From Nitratidesulfovibrio termitidis HI1 (GTDB taxonomy: Bacteria; Desulfobacterota; Desulfovibrionia; Desulfovibrionales; Desulfovibrionaceae), in contig NZ_KI632512.1 of the NCBI RefSeq assembly GCF_000504305.1, positions 879,073-943,072 on the forward strand: a DNA stretch of 64,000 nucleotides, in the 5' to 3' direction. The notes beneath the pieces were generated by a model that saw nothing but the letters and a program-made list of their open reading frames with translations, did no database searches and was not told the origin of the DNA. The position numbers were made by a program, and so were the translations under genes. Of the stretch, positions 51,620 to 62,100 are shown in pieces (the stretch's first letter is position 1; each line of letters starts with the position of its first letter).

Positions 51620-53900
51620 GACGTTCCACCTTTCCTTCCACGGCGGGCGGCTGTTCCTCCTTCTTGACCGCGGGCTTCTGCGCCTCGCGCAAAGGAGGAC
51701 CGCCTCCGGTCATGGCGCGCAGCACTTCGTCTTTCGGGCCATCGCGCACGATGCGCCCCCCGTCTATGAGTATGATGCGGTCCACCAGGGAGAGCACGGG
51801 ATACCGATGAGTGGCCACGACCAGGGTCCGCTGCCCCAGCCATGCCTGCATGCGCCGAATGATCGCCACTTCGGTCATCTCGTCGAGTGACGCGGTGGGT
51901 TCGTCCAGCAGCAGGATGTTGGGGTTGCGCAGGAACAGGCGCGCCAGCATCAGCGACTGCTTCTGTCCGCCAGAAAGCCCCTGGCCGTTTTCACGCAGTT
52001 TCATGTCCAGCGCGTGCGGCTGGGTGAGCAGCAACTGGTCGGCACAGGACAGACGCATGGCTTCCAGAATCTGTTCATCCGTCGCCAGCGGGTTGGCGAT
52101 CAGCAGGTTCTCGCGCAACGTACCGTAAAACAGCCCCGATTCCTGCAACATCACACCCAGGTCGCGCCGTATGTCGGCCACGTCGATGAGGTTCATGGGG
52201 GTGTTGTTGAACAGGATGCGCCCTTGCACAGGGCTGGCCAGGCCGGCCGCCAGCCGCAGGAATGTCGACTTGCCAGCCCCCACCTTGCCCAGCACGGCAA
52301 TGCGCTCTCCGGGCGTGATCCCCAGTCTGGGAATGATCAACGCGGGCTTCTCGTCGGGGCCGTACAGATACACCACGTTTTCGAACTGGTAGCTGCCCAC
52401 GAGTACCGGCTTGTGATAGGCGTCCTTGTCCGGATCGTGGTCCAGCGGCAGGGTCAGCAGGCTGTCCAGGGCCTTCTTGCCCACCTTGGCGTTCTGCAGC
52501 CGCCCCAGCACGGCGGCGATCTGCCCCAGGGGGGCTATCGTGCGGCTGGTGAGGATGGAGCACGCCAGTACGGAACCGAAGGACAGTCCCCCTTCCAGAA
52601 TGCCGTACACCCCGGCGATGACCACCCCCACATAGGCCAGTTGCTGCACCATCTGGGAAAAGTTGACCAGCAACGCCCCCAGGCGGCGCTGCTTCAGCCC
52701 TATCTCGCCGCTGATGGTGTTGACCTCGTTCCAGGACGCGCGAAAGCGCGGTTCGGCCTGCAGTATCTTGATATCCTCGACCCGGAAGACGGATTCCATC
52801 AACAGGGCGTTGCGCAAGGCGGTTTCGGCCAGCCCCTCGTTGGAAAGACGGGCGAGCGGGATCTGCGCCAGAAGCCCCGGCAGGATCAGCAGCGGTATGG
52901 CCGCAAGCGGCACGTACACCAACTGCCCGCCAAGCAGCCAGATGATGGCCAGAAATCCGATGACGAACGGCATGTCGATGAGCACCCCGATGGTGCTCGA
53001 TGTCATCAACTCGCGCAGTTGCTCCAGATCGCGCAGTTGCGAAATGAGCGTTCCGGGCGAGCGGGGCCGGGCATCGTTGCGGATGTCCAGAACCCGCGCG
53101 AAAAACATGGCCGAAAGCTTCAGGTCCGCCTGCTTGCCGAAATGGTCGGCGATGGAGACACGGGCCGTACGGATCAGCAGTTCCAGCATGAGCGCCAGCG
53201 CCACGCCCGACGCCAGCACCCACAGCGTGCCAGTGGAGCGCGCCGGAACCACGCGGTCCCAGACCTGCATGGCGAACAGCGAGGTGCCGATGGCCAGCAT
53301 GTTGCCGCACAGCGAGCCCATCCCCAGCTCCAGCAACACCCGCCAATTACTTGAAAAAATGCTCGAAAGCCACGCATCGGGCAGCGCGCGCAGGTGATTG
53401 TCCACACGCTTGTCATGCACCTTGTCGAACGGGCGTACGAGAAACAGCCGCCGCCCGAAAAGCCCCTCGCACTGCTCCTTGGAAAGCACCCGCTCCACGG
53501 GGCTGTCGCCCACGGGTATCACCAGGCGCACGCTCGAATCGGAAGCGCCGACGATGACGCCGACATGCTGCCCCTCCACCAGGACCAGGGCGGGCAGCAT
53601 GACCGACGAAATGGCCTCGCCGGGCATATCGACGAACTGCCCCACCAGTCCGGCGGAAAGGGCGATATTCGTGACGGCATGCTCGGTGGTGGCATGCCCG
53701 GCCCACGCCGAGGCGCTGCGCACCTGTTCAGGCGACGCGGCAACTCCCTGCAGGCGCGCGGCGAACAGAATAGCCCGAAGCCAACTCCGCGATGCCTGCG
53801 ACTGCTTCTGTTCCGCCCGCGCGGGCGCCGGGTGTGGCTGTTGCTCCCGGACCGGCTGCGGCGGCGGGGGCATTGCCGACTGCCCCGGCTGGTCACTCAT
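51612..53900 (-). CDS. lapB: Type I secretion ABC transporter ATPase/permease (LapB family)
   Basis: A 762-residue half transporter. A Pro/Gln-rich N-terminus (1-40) leads into a C39 peptidase-like domain (about 40-165) that lacks the catalytic Cys and His of true bacteriocin processors, so it binds rather than cleaves the substrate. A six-helix membrane domain follows (about 185-460). The nucleotide-binding domain has GKVGAGKST, the signature LSGGQ and ILLLDEPTASLDE. It secretes RTX proteins in one step. ATG 53900 has GAGGGG seven bases upstream; a longer frame overlaps tolC coding sequence. It overlaps tolC by eight bases. The likely substrate is the adjacent giant adhesin. Confidence 0.92.
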   Translation of the reverse strand: MSDQPGQSAMPPPPQPVREQQPHPAPARAEQKQSQASRSWLRAILFAARLQGVAASPEQVRSASAWAGHATTEHAVTNIALSAGLVGQFVDMPGEAISSVMLPALVLVEGQHVGVIVGASDSSVRLVIPVGDSPVERVLSKEQCEGLFGRRLFLVRPFDKVHDKRVDNHLRALPDAWLSSIFSSNWRVLLELGMGSLCGNMLAIGTSLFAMQVWDRVVPARSTGTLWVLASGVALALMLELLIRTARVSIADHFGKQADLKLSAMFFARVLDIRNDARPRSPGTLISQLRDLEQLRELMTSSTIGVLIDMPFVIGFLAIIWLLGGQLVYVPLAAIPLLILPGLLAQIPLARLSNEGLAETALRNALLMESVFRVEDIKILQAEPRFRASWNEVNTISGEIGLKQRRLGALLVNFSQMVQQLAYVGVVIAGVYGILEGGLSFGSVLACSILTSRTIAPLGQIAAVLGRLQNAKVGKKALDSLLTLPLDHDPDKDAYHKPVLVGSYQFENVVYLYGPDEKPALIIPRLGITPGERIAVLGKVGAGKSTFLRLAAGLASPVQGRILFNNTPMNLIDVADIRRDLGVMLQESGLFYGTLRENLLIANPLATDEQILEAMRLSCADQLLLTQPHALDMKLRENGQGLSGGQKQSLMLARLFLRNPNILLLDEPTASLDEMTEVAIIRRMQAWLGQRTLVVATHRYPVLSLVDRIILIDGGRIVRDGPKDEVLRAMTGGGPPLREAQKPAVKKEEQPPAVEGKVERHD

Positions 53901-55716
53901 TGTCCGTCCCCTCGGCGTCGGCACGCCCCAGCATCGGCACCAGCATGCCGACCGCCGCATGCCTGCGGATGTCGGCGAGAACGCCATCGGCAACAGCACT
54001 GATGCTTGCCACTTCCGAGGAATAGATTTCACGCTCCGCGTCTATCACTTCGGTCAGCGGTCGCTTGTTCAGCGTGTATTCCTGCCAGTACAACCCACGG
54101 GACGAGCGCGTGAGCCTGATGACCTTGTTGTAGCTTTCCTGGCGCGCAACGGCGCCTTCGGCCTCCGTTTCCGAAGAATGCAGCATGGAACGGGCCACGA
54201 GCAGCCTGTTCTCCAGTTCCTGCAACGCCGCGACCCGTTCCGCTTTCGCCGATGCCACGCGGTGCTTCGCAAGCCCCCCCAGTGAAAAACTTCCGCTGAG
54301 GGACAGCCCGAAAAAGGTGCTGTCGTCAAAATCGTCATTGGTGGATGCGCTCCGGCTGACACCGACGCCGATGGACGGATACTGATCGGCCTTGGCCAGG
54401 TCGACCTTGGCGTCGGCCACCTGCAGCGCGGCCTGCGCGGCCAGCACGCCAGGGGTCTGCCCGATGTCGTCATCGTCCCACATGTCGGCGCTGACCACCA
54501 ACTTGGCGGACTCCACCAGCGTGGCCACCCGGCTCGGACGCACGCCGATCAGTTCCACCAGCTTGCTGGCGGCCACGTCATACCGCGTCTGCGCCGACAG
54601 CGCCTCCGCTTCGGCCCGCTGGATGGCGGTTTCCGCCCTGTTCAGGTCCGTCGTGCTGGAAAGACCGGCTTTCACCCGCTGGCGGATCATGGAGCCCAGT
54701 TCAGCAAGCGCCCGGCGCTGCCGCTGCGCCGCCGCGATGATGTCCTGGCTTGTGGCCAGGTCTATGAAGATGGTCGCCGTGTTGTAGGCGACGCTTTCCA
54801 CGGTGTCGGCCTGCTGGTAGCGCTGCCGGACCAGCGAGGCCTCCGCTATGGCCTCCCGGCTCGGCGTGCGTCCGAAATCGTACACCAGTTGATTGAGTCC
54901 CACGGTTCCGCGCACCTCGCCACTGTCCCCGCCGTTTCCGGGGCCGATGCCGTAGCCGGGCCGCACGCCGTAGTCCAGCGTGGGGTACCACGCGGATCTG
55001 GCCACTTCCACATCCGCCTCGCCTTGCAGCACCAAGGCGCCCGCCCGCTGGATTTCGGGATGGCGCGCGATGGACAGCCCGACGGCATCCGCCAGCCCCA
55101 GTCCTTCTATGGTAACCCGGCGCGCTTGGCCAGGTTCCGACGCGGCGGCGGGCGCTGCCGTCCGTCGCGCTTCCGCCAGAGCCTTGCCGACGACACTGCC
55201 CAGCCTGGTCCCGCCAGTTGCATCCTCGGGAGCATCGTTGGGGATTTCCACTCCGGCTGCATCAGGAGTCTCATCGGGGGTCTCGTCAAGGGTCTCGTCA
55301 AGGAGTTCGTCAGGAGCCGCAGTCGACGCCGAGGCCAGCGTCTCCGGTTCCGGCGTGGGCGTGGGCTCCATCAACCGGGGTTCCGGTTCGACCGCAGGCC
55401 CCGATTCGTCCGGCCCCCCGGTACTGTCCGCCTCCTGCCTGATGCTGGCATCGCCCGCGATTTCCGTCCCGGCCGTCATGGCAGTGCCATTCCCCGCAGG
55501 TGGAGATGCCGTTTGCCCCCCTGCGGCGCCCGCCGCCACCGACGACATGGCCGCGTCCCTGGACGCAAAATAGGCAGCCCGTGCTGCGCGCTCCTCCTCG
55601 CTGGTGGCAAGCCGCACACCGCAGCCCACAAGCCCTGGCAGGCAAAGCGCCGACACTGTCACCACGATGCGTAACCGCGTGACCAATCTATATGCCTTCA
55701 TCCCGTTTATACCCAT
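53893..55716 (-). CDS. TolC-family outer-membrane channel with long N-terminal extension
   Basis: A 607-residue protein. The signal ends in LCLPGLVGC, a lipobox (Cys32). Residues 35-205 are a disordered Pro/Glu/Ala/Asp-rich region with DETLDETPDETPD repeats, not found in ordinary TolC proteins. The TolC domain starts at GLGLADAVGLSIARHPEIQRAG and has the two usual tandem halves (TTDLNRAETAIQRAEAEALS; RPLTEVIDAEREIY). The protein is the exit duct of the type I system. The start at ATG 55716 has AGGA four bases upstream. The motif with a good -10 lies 120-140 bp before it, so this is the first gene of the secretion operon. Confidence 0.88.
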   Translation of the reverse strand: MGINGMKAYRLVTRLRIVVTVSALCLPGLVGCGVRLATSEEERAARAAYFASRDAAMSSVAAGAAGGQTASPPAGNGTAMTAGTEIAGDASIRQEADSTGGPDESGPAVEPEPRLMEPTPTPEPETLASASTAAPDELLDETLDETPDETPDAAGVEIPNDAPEDATGGTRLGSVVGKALAEARRTAAPAAASEPGQARRVTIEGLGLADAVGLSIARHPEIQRAGALVLQGEADVEVARSAWYPTLDYGVRPGYGIGPGNGGDSGEVRGTVGLNQLVYDFGRTPSREAIAEASLVRQRYQQADTVESVAYNTATIFIDLATSQDIIAAAQRQRRALAELGSMIRQRVKAGLSSTTDLNRAETAIQRAEAEALSAQTRYDVAASKLVELIGVRPSRVATLVESAKLVVSADMWDDDDIGQTPGVLAAQAALQVADAKVDLAKADQYPSIGVGVSRSASTNDDFDDSTFFGLSLSGSFSLGGLAKHRVASAKAERVAALQELENRLLVARSMLHSSETEAEGAVARQESYNKVIRLTRSSRGLYWQEYTLNKRPLTEVIDAEREIYSSEVASISAVADGVLADIRRHAAVGMLVPMLGRADAEGTDNE

Positions 55717-56162
55717 GTTATCCTACGCGATATTCATGTTTCATGTATGCTTTACGCCATAACAATGGCCTCTACGGCCGCGCGAACACGCGTGTGTTCC
55801 GCTTCCGCAACAGCTTTGCCGAAAGTTTCACCGTATAATATACGCCACCATTCCTGATATTTTTCTTGCAACATCACCCGTGCGTTCAGCAGGAACGGGG
55901 CGGTGGAAGCGACGGGCCAGGGCCATGCCCTTCGCGTTTTCCGCCCCAAAGCACGCGAGCGCCCGGCGGAGTGCGGGGCGCTCGGTGGAAAGAAACGCGG
56001 ATCATTGCATGGAGTGCGCGAACCGTGCGGGCGTTCCCTTCCGGAACATGCCCCGCCGCGCTGGCGGCGCCGGGGCGGGAAGGGGCGGCCCCGCCCTGCG
56101 ACCGCGCGGGGCCTGCGGCGGCGGCGGGACTAAAGCCCCCCGTCGCCGCAGGGATATTGCCG
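55717..56162. other. Region between the adhesin and the secretion operon
   Basis: 446 bp. It holds the promoter motif of the tolC operon and, near 56,115-56,150, a GC-rich inverted repeat just past the adhesin stop that may act as its terminator (no T-run). A 40-codon frame (55752-55874) is judged spurious because the predicted promoter lies inside it. Confidence 0.5.
55837..55871 (-). promoter_or_regulatory. Surface-regulon motif and -10 upstream of the secretion operon
   Basis: Minus strand TTGCAAGAAAAATATCAG (55854-55871), then 11 bp, then TATATT (55837-55842), the best -10 of the set. Heptamers TTGCAAG and ATATCAG are 11 bp apart. Confidence 0.62.
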
Positions 56163-59100
56163 CTACACGACGATCTGGTGGTTCGCCAGCAGGGTTTCCA
56201 GATCGGTCGAGGTGTCCTTCAGGGTGACCATTTCCGTCATGGCGAAGGCCGTTCCGGCGCCGTCGCGGTCGATGCTGATGATCGTGTCCGCACCGCTCTT
56301 GGTCACCGAGATGTAGTCGGTGATCGTCTCGCCCGCATCGATGGTGGGAACGCCGTCGATGTAGTGGGCCGCGCCGTCGGCATCCTTCGCGTACCCCACC
56401 AGCAGTTCGGAGATATCGATCCTGTCGGAGTCCGGGGTTGCCTCGAAGGTGCCCACCCACCAGTCGTGCACCGTGTCGTGTCCGTTGCCGCCGGTGGCGT
56501 CGCCAGCGTCCAGCAGCTTGTAGAGCAGCGTGTCGTGTCCGCCATCCTGCCGCAGGTGGAAGATGTCGTTGCCGCCCCGGCCTTCGAGGATGTTGTCGGC
56601 AGAGCTGCCCCAGAAGGTATCGGTCCCTCCGCCTCCGGCCACGCCTTCGATGTTGATGAAGGTCGCCGTGCCGAAGCCGGTGTTCTGCGCCCCGCTGAGC
56701 GACAGATCCACCGTGACGGGAGTATTCCCCGCCAACTTGTAGTCCACGATGTCCTGCCCGCCCACGTCATGCCACGAGGTGACGCCGGATATGGTTTCCG
56801 TGCCGCCGCCGCCGTTGTACACGTCGTTCCCCTGCGTGGCGAAGAAGGTATCGTTGTACCCGGTACCCACGATGCCCGCGGTGTTCGTGCCGCCGTTGGT
56901 GCTGGCGTTGGCCACGTTGTTCTCGGCCTCGGCGGTCAGCACATAGGCATGGTTGGCGTCCGTCGCCTTCAGGCCATGCCATGCGGCGTTCTGGATTTCC
57001 ACCGTGTTGGTCCCCACGCTGGCGACGCCGCCCACATCCGCGGCCACGTCGTGGTCGTACCGCAGGATGACCGCGCTGTAGCTGTGACTGGCGTCCAGGT
57101 TGTAGAAGTCCACGATGGCGGAGGTGTCGCCGGTCTGGCTGCCGGGCTGGGGATTGATGATCTGCGTGCTCACCACCAGCCCCGTGACGTCGTCGATCAG
57201 TTGCACGGTGTTACCGTAGAAGACGTTGATGCCCTCCGCGTCCAGAATCCGCAAATGGAGGCTGGTCCCGTACGCGACCTGATTCTGGTTGGCGATGTAA
57301 GTGGTCGTGCCGCCCAGGGTGAAGGCCAGCAGGTCGCGGTCGCCGTCCCAGTCAAGGTCGATGGCCAGGGCGCCGGACACCTGGGCGCTATGGTTGCTGG
57401 TGCTGGTGCTGCCGATGGTCGTACGGCCTATCTGCGTAAGCAGGTTGGTGGTGGTGAAGCCGACCACGCCTCCCGTAGTCGTGTTGGTATACAGGTTGAT
57501 CGGCCCCTGCGCGTGGTCGCCATTGATACCGCCGGTGTCGCTCTGGATGCCGGGCAGTTCGATTATGTCCATCAGGCCGTCATGGTTCCAGTCCACCGCC
57601 ATGGACGCCGACCCGGCCAGCGTGTCGGTGAACCAGTACATCCCGGACGACGAGGTGTCCGCATTGCCGATGCCGTCGTTGTTGGGATCGAGGAAGGCCA
57701 GCTGCCCCGTGCCGTCGTTGAAGTGGATGCGGCTGGCGTATTCCTGGTCGTTGTTGCCCACGCCGCTTGCGGAGCCGCTGGCCACGTTGGTCTGTTCGTT
57801 GCCCCGGCCCATGAACAGGTCCATGTAGCCGTCGCCGTTGAAGTCCGCCCAGGTCATGGAGGCCACGTTGTTCACGCTCGGATCGTTGTCCACGCCGCGC
57901 TGGAACACGCCGTTGACGACCTGCTGCACCACCCATGTGCCGTTGTCGGTCCCGTTCACCACCACCAGCCGGGCCAGGTTGGTGCTGATATTCGTACTCC
58001 CGTTCTTGGTGATCCGTGTGCCGTCCGCCACGATGTCCTGGGCGTGCATGACGAAATCGATCAAACCGTCGTTGTTGATGTCCACGCCGGACAGGGACAT
58101 GTCAGGCTGGGACTGGTCGAGCCCGATGGGCCGATGGCTGCTGTCCGTTGCATAATCCGTAGCGAAGTTGCCGTCCTTGTCCATGCCGACAATGGTGCCG
58201 TCATGATTGAGGACGATCTGAGAACCGTAGCCGTCCTGAATGCCGGAGTCGTTCGGGGTCCGGTCGCCGTAGATGATGTCAACCCAGCCGTCGCCGTCCT
58301 TGTCGATGCCGATGATGCCGCCGTACCAGGACCAGACGTTGGCGCTGCCGTCCGTATCGGCATCGCCCGCGAAGTCGCCGGACTGGGCAGTGCTGGTGTT
58401 GGCGCCGACCTGGTACGGCACCCAGCCGCTGCCGGTGTTGTAGAACATCTGCTGGCCATCGTCATAGTCGGAGTCCGCCGCGAACAGGTCCGGTCTGCCG
58501 TCGCGGTTGTAGTCGATGAACACCGCGTTCTGGACGTAGTTGTTGGAATCGTAGCCGGTACCGCCCCGGTTGCCGGTGAGTTGCACCACGGTGAAGCTCC
58601 CCAGGGTGGCGGAGGATGTGGCCGAGGATGTGAGCATGGCCTGGTTGGTGTGGATGAGCCACATCCCCTCCTTGTTGATGGTAACGGCGGTGCCCTTCTG
58701 GTTCACGTCGTTGCCCCCGGCGCCAACGGTGATTGCCGGCGTGGGCGCCACCACCAGTTCGTTGCTGGTGTCGTCGTGCACGATGACCGTGCCGTCGCTT
58801 TGCTTGAGCACCGCCTGAACGTCGTAGGTACCTTCGGCCAGGGCGGCCGCGTCCGGAATCTGCACGTACCAGGTGGCGTTCTGCGGGTCGACGACCACGG
58901 CCCCGTTCCGCGAACTGTAGGTAACGCCGTTGATCGTCACCTCCACGTATTCGCCAGGCTGGATATCGAAGGCCACATGGCCGACCACGATGGGGGTATG
59001 ATCCAGCGTGCTCTGGCTGTCGACGAACATCTGCAGGTCGACGTTGAAGCTGAACGAAGAGGAGGCGACGCCTTCGTTGCCGGCGGCGTCCGCCACCACG

Positions 59101-62100
59101 GCCCGGTAGCTCACCGTGGAGCCGTCGAGCAGCGGCTCCGTGATCTCGTAGTGCCAGTTCGTGCCGTTCACGACGGCTTCGCCCAGCAGGGTGTTGGTTG
59201 CCGCGTCGTAGACGCGCACGCGTTCTCCGGCCTCGAGCGGCATGTTCAGCGTGCCGTTGAGCGTCGGCGTGCGGTCGTCGGTGGTGGTCCCGGCCAGGAA
59301 GTCGCCCTGCGCCGCACCCACGTTGTCGGTGTAGTTGCTGATCGCCACGGTCTGCGTGGGCGCCGTGGTGTCCACCGTCAGGGTGAATCCTGCCGAATGC
59401 GACCCTTCGTTGCCCGCCTGGTCGACCATGGTCGCCGTGAAGGTATAGGTGCCTTCCGCCAGTTCCTGCTCGGGTATCAGGTCGTAGTACCAGCTGGTGT
59501 CGGTAACCGTTGCGATGCCGAGGTACGCGCCGTCCATGTAGACGTTCACCCGCTCGCCGTACAACAGCGGAGAGCCGATGGTGCCGTTGAGCACCGGCAG
59601 CGTGTCGTCCGTTGTCGAGCCGGAGGCGAAGGTGCCGGTATCGGTGCCCACGTCATCCGTGAACGAGATGATGTTGATGGGTTCCTGCGGCGGCGTCATG
59701 TCCACGCGCAGGGTCACCACCGTGGAATCCGTGCTGTGGTTGCCCGCAAGGTCTTCCACCCGCGCCATGTAGCTGTAGCTGGTGCCGTCGGAAAGGCCGC
59801 CCCAGTCCTGATACGTCCAGTTCGTGCCGCCCGTTACCGTGGCCGTGCCCAGACGCGCGCCGTCGCGATAGATGACCACCACCTCGTCCGCGCCAAGCGT
59901 GGCGGAGATCGTGCCCACGATCGTCGGGTTGTTGTCGTTGGTCGGCACGTAGAACTCGAAGGTGCCGGTCTGCGGCGGCTGGTCGTCCGTGTAGCCGGTG
60001 ATGGTCGTGGTTTGCGACGGAACCGCCGTATCCAGGTGGATGGTGTAGGGATCGCTGGCCTGGCCCGTCACCTGGGCCGCGTTGATGCCCCGCACCTCAT
60101 AGGTGTGTTCGCCGTCGGCAAGGGCCGCATCCGGCTCCTGATACGTCCAGGTCGTGCCCGTCACCGTGGCGGTGCCCACCAGAGCGCCGTCACGCAGCAC
60201 CTGGAGCGATTCGCCGGAGGACAACGCCCTGGAAAGCGTGCCGCTGAGCAGTGGCGAGGTGTCGTTGGTGTAGCCGCCGTTGGTCACGGAACCCGTCACC
60301 GGGGCCTGGTTGTCCGTCACGTCGGTAATGGTCCCGACCACGTCGACGGGGGCGGTGTCCACCATGAAGCGGATGCTGTTCGATTCCGCGCCGGCATTGC
60401 CCGCGCGGTCCACCACCTTGGCCGTGTACACGTAGTAGCTGCCGCTCGCCAGCCCGACGTCCGTGAAGGTCCAGTTGGTGCCGCTCACCGTGGCCGTGCC
60501 CACGTCCGCGCCGTCGCGGAACACGTGCACTTCCTCCGTGGAGGACAGGACGGCGGAGATGGTGCCCTGGATTTCCGGAGAATCGTCGTCCGTCACGCCG
60601 TTGTCCGGAATCTGGCCCGTCAAGGTTCCCACGTCGTCCATGGCCCGGGTGACCACCACCGTCTGCGGGGGCACCGAGGTGTCCAGGTTGATCGTCCAGG
60701 TGGTCGAGGCCGTGCCCGGGTTACCCGCGCCGTCGATGATCACCGCGTAGTAGGTGTAGTTGCCGTCGGCGGGCAGGCCGGGATCCTCGAAGGTCCAGGT
60801 GGTGCTGAAGTTCGTGGCGGTGCCGATGTCCACCCCGTTACGGAACACGTGCACCCGTTCCGTACCTGTGAGCGGCGCGGAAAGGCTGCCCTGGAGCAAC
60901 GGCGTGGTGTCGTTGGTGTACCCGTTGTCGGACAGGTACCCCATCTCCGGCAGTTGGTCGTCTATCACATCGGTGAGGGTCACCGTGGTGGGCGAAGGCT
61001 GGGTCTTCACCGTGATGGAGTACCCCGAGGAGTAGCTGCCGGCGTTACCCGCCCGGTCCTCCACGCGCGCCGTGTATTCGTAGGTCGTGCCGTTGGACAG
61101 GCCGCTGTCGGTGTACTCCCAGTTGGTGCCGGTCACCGTGGCCGTGCCCGCGTACGCGCCGTCGCGGTACACCGCCACCACTTCGTCGGCCGCAAGCGCC
61201 GCCGAAAGCGAGCCGCGGATTTCCGGGGTGGAGTCGTTGGTTTCCGCGCCGTTGGCCACCGCGCCCTGCACCGGATCCACGTTGTCCCACACCTGGGTGA
61301 TGGTCACCGTCTGCGGGGGCGCGGTGGTGTCGACGATGATCGTACGGTCGACGCCGGTAAACACCCCGTTGCCGTTTTCCAGGATCGTCCTGATGCTGTA
61401 GGCATGCTCGCCGTCCGTCACGCCGGTATCCTGGAATGTCCAGCTGCCGTCGCTGAGCACCGTGACTTCCCCGATATCCACTCCGTCACGGAACATGTGC
61501 ACTTCCAGGAACGAGGGCGGCACCTGCGTGTACGATCCCAGGTTCCCCTCGAGCATGGGCGAGGCGTCGTTCGTGTAGCCTCCATTGGGTATCGTGCCCT
61601 GCACCGGATCCACGTCGTCGATGATGCTCGTGATCACCGGCGTCATGTTTTCCACGATCAGGTAGATATCGTGGTGCGCCGACACCGCGCCGGGGTTGCC
61701 CGCCGAGTCCTCGACCCGCGCCTCGTAGTCGTAGTGTCCGGTCGTCAGGCCGGTATCCTGGTATGTCCAGTTGGTGCCCGTCACAGAGGCTTCGCCTATC
61801 TTCGCGCCGTTGCGGTAGATGGCCACCACTTCACCGGTCGCCAGGGCCATCCCGAGCGAGCCGCGCAGTTCCGGCGAGGAATCGTCCGTATAGGTGCCGC
61901 TCGGCACGGCCAGATTGATGGGCGGAGAGACGTTGTCATACACCACGTCGATGGACACCGTCTGCGTCCCGGTGGTGATGTTGATGGTCCAGGCACTGGA
62001 TGCGCCGCTCGTGTTGCCCGCGACGTCCGTCGCCGTGACCGTGAAGCTGTGGCTGCCGCCCGCCAGGCTGCTGCCCGGCGTGTAGGTCCAGTTGCCGCCG

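Noticed and set aside
55752..55874. Forty-codon minus-strand frame before tolC
   Set aside because: The product looks protein-like, but its start overlaps the 18-bp motif and the predicted -10 lies inside it, so the transcript would begin after its start codon. Ribosome site is weak.
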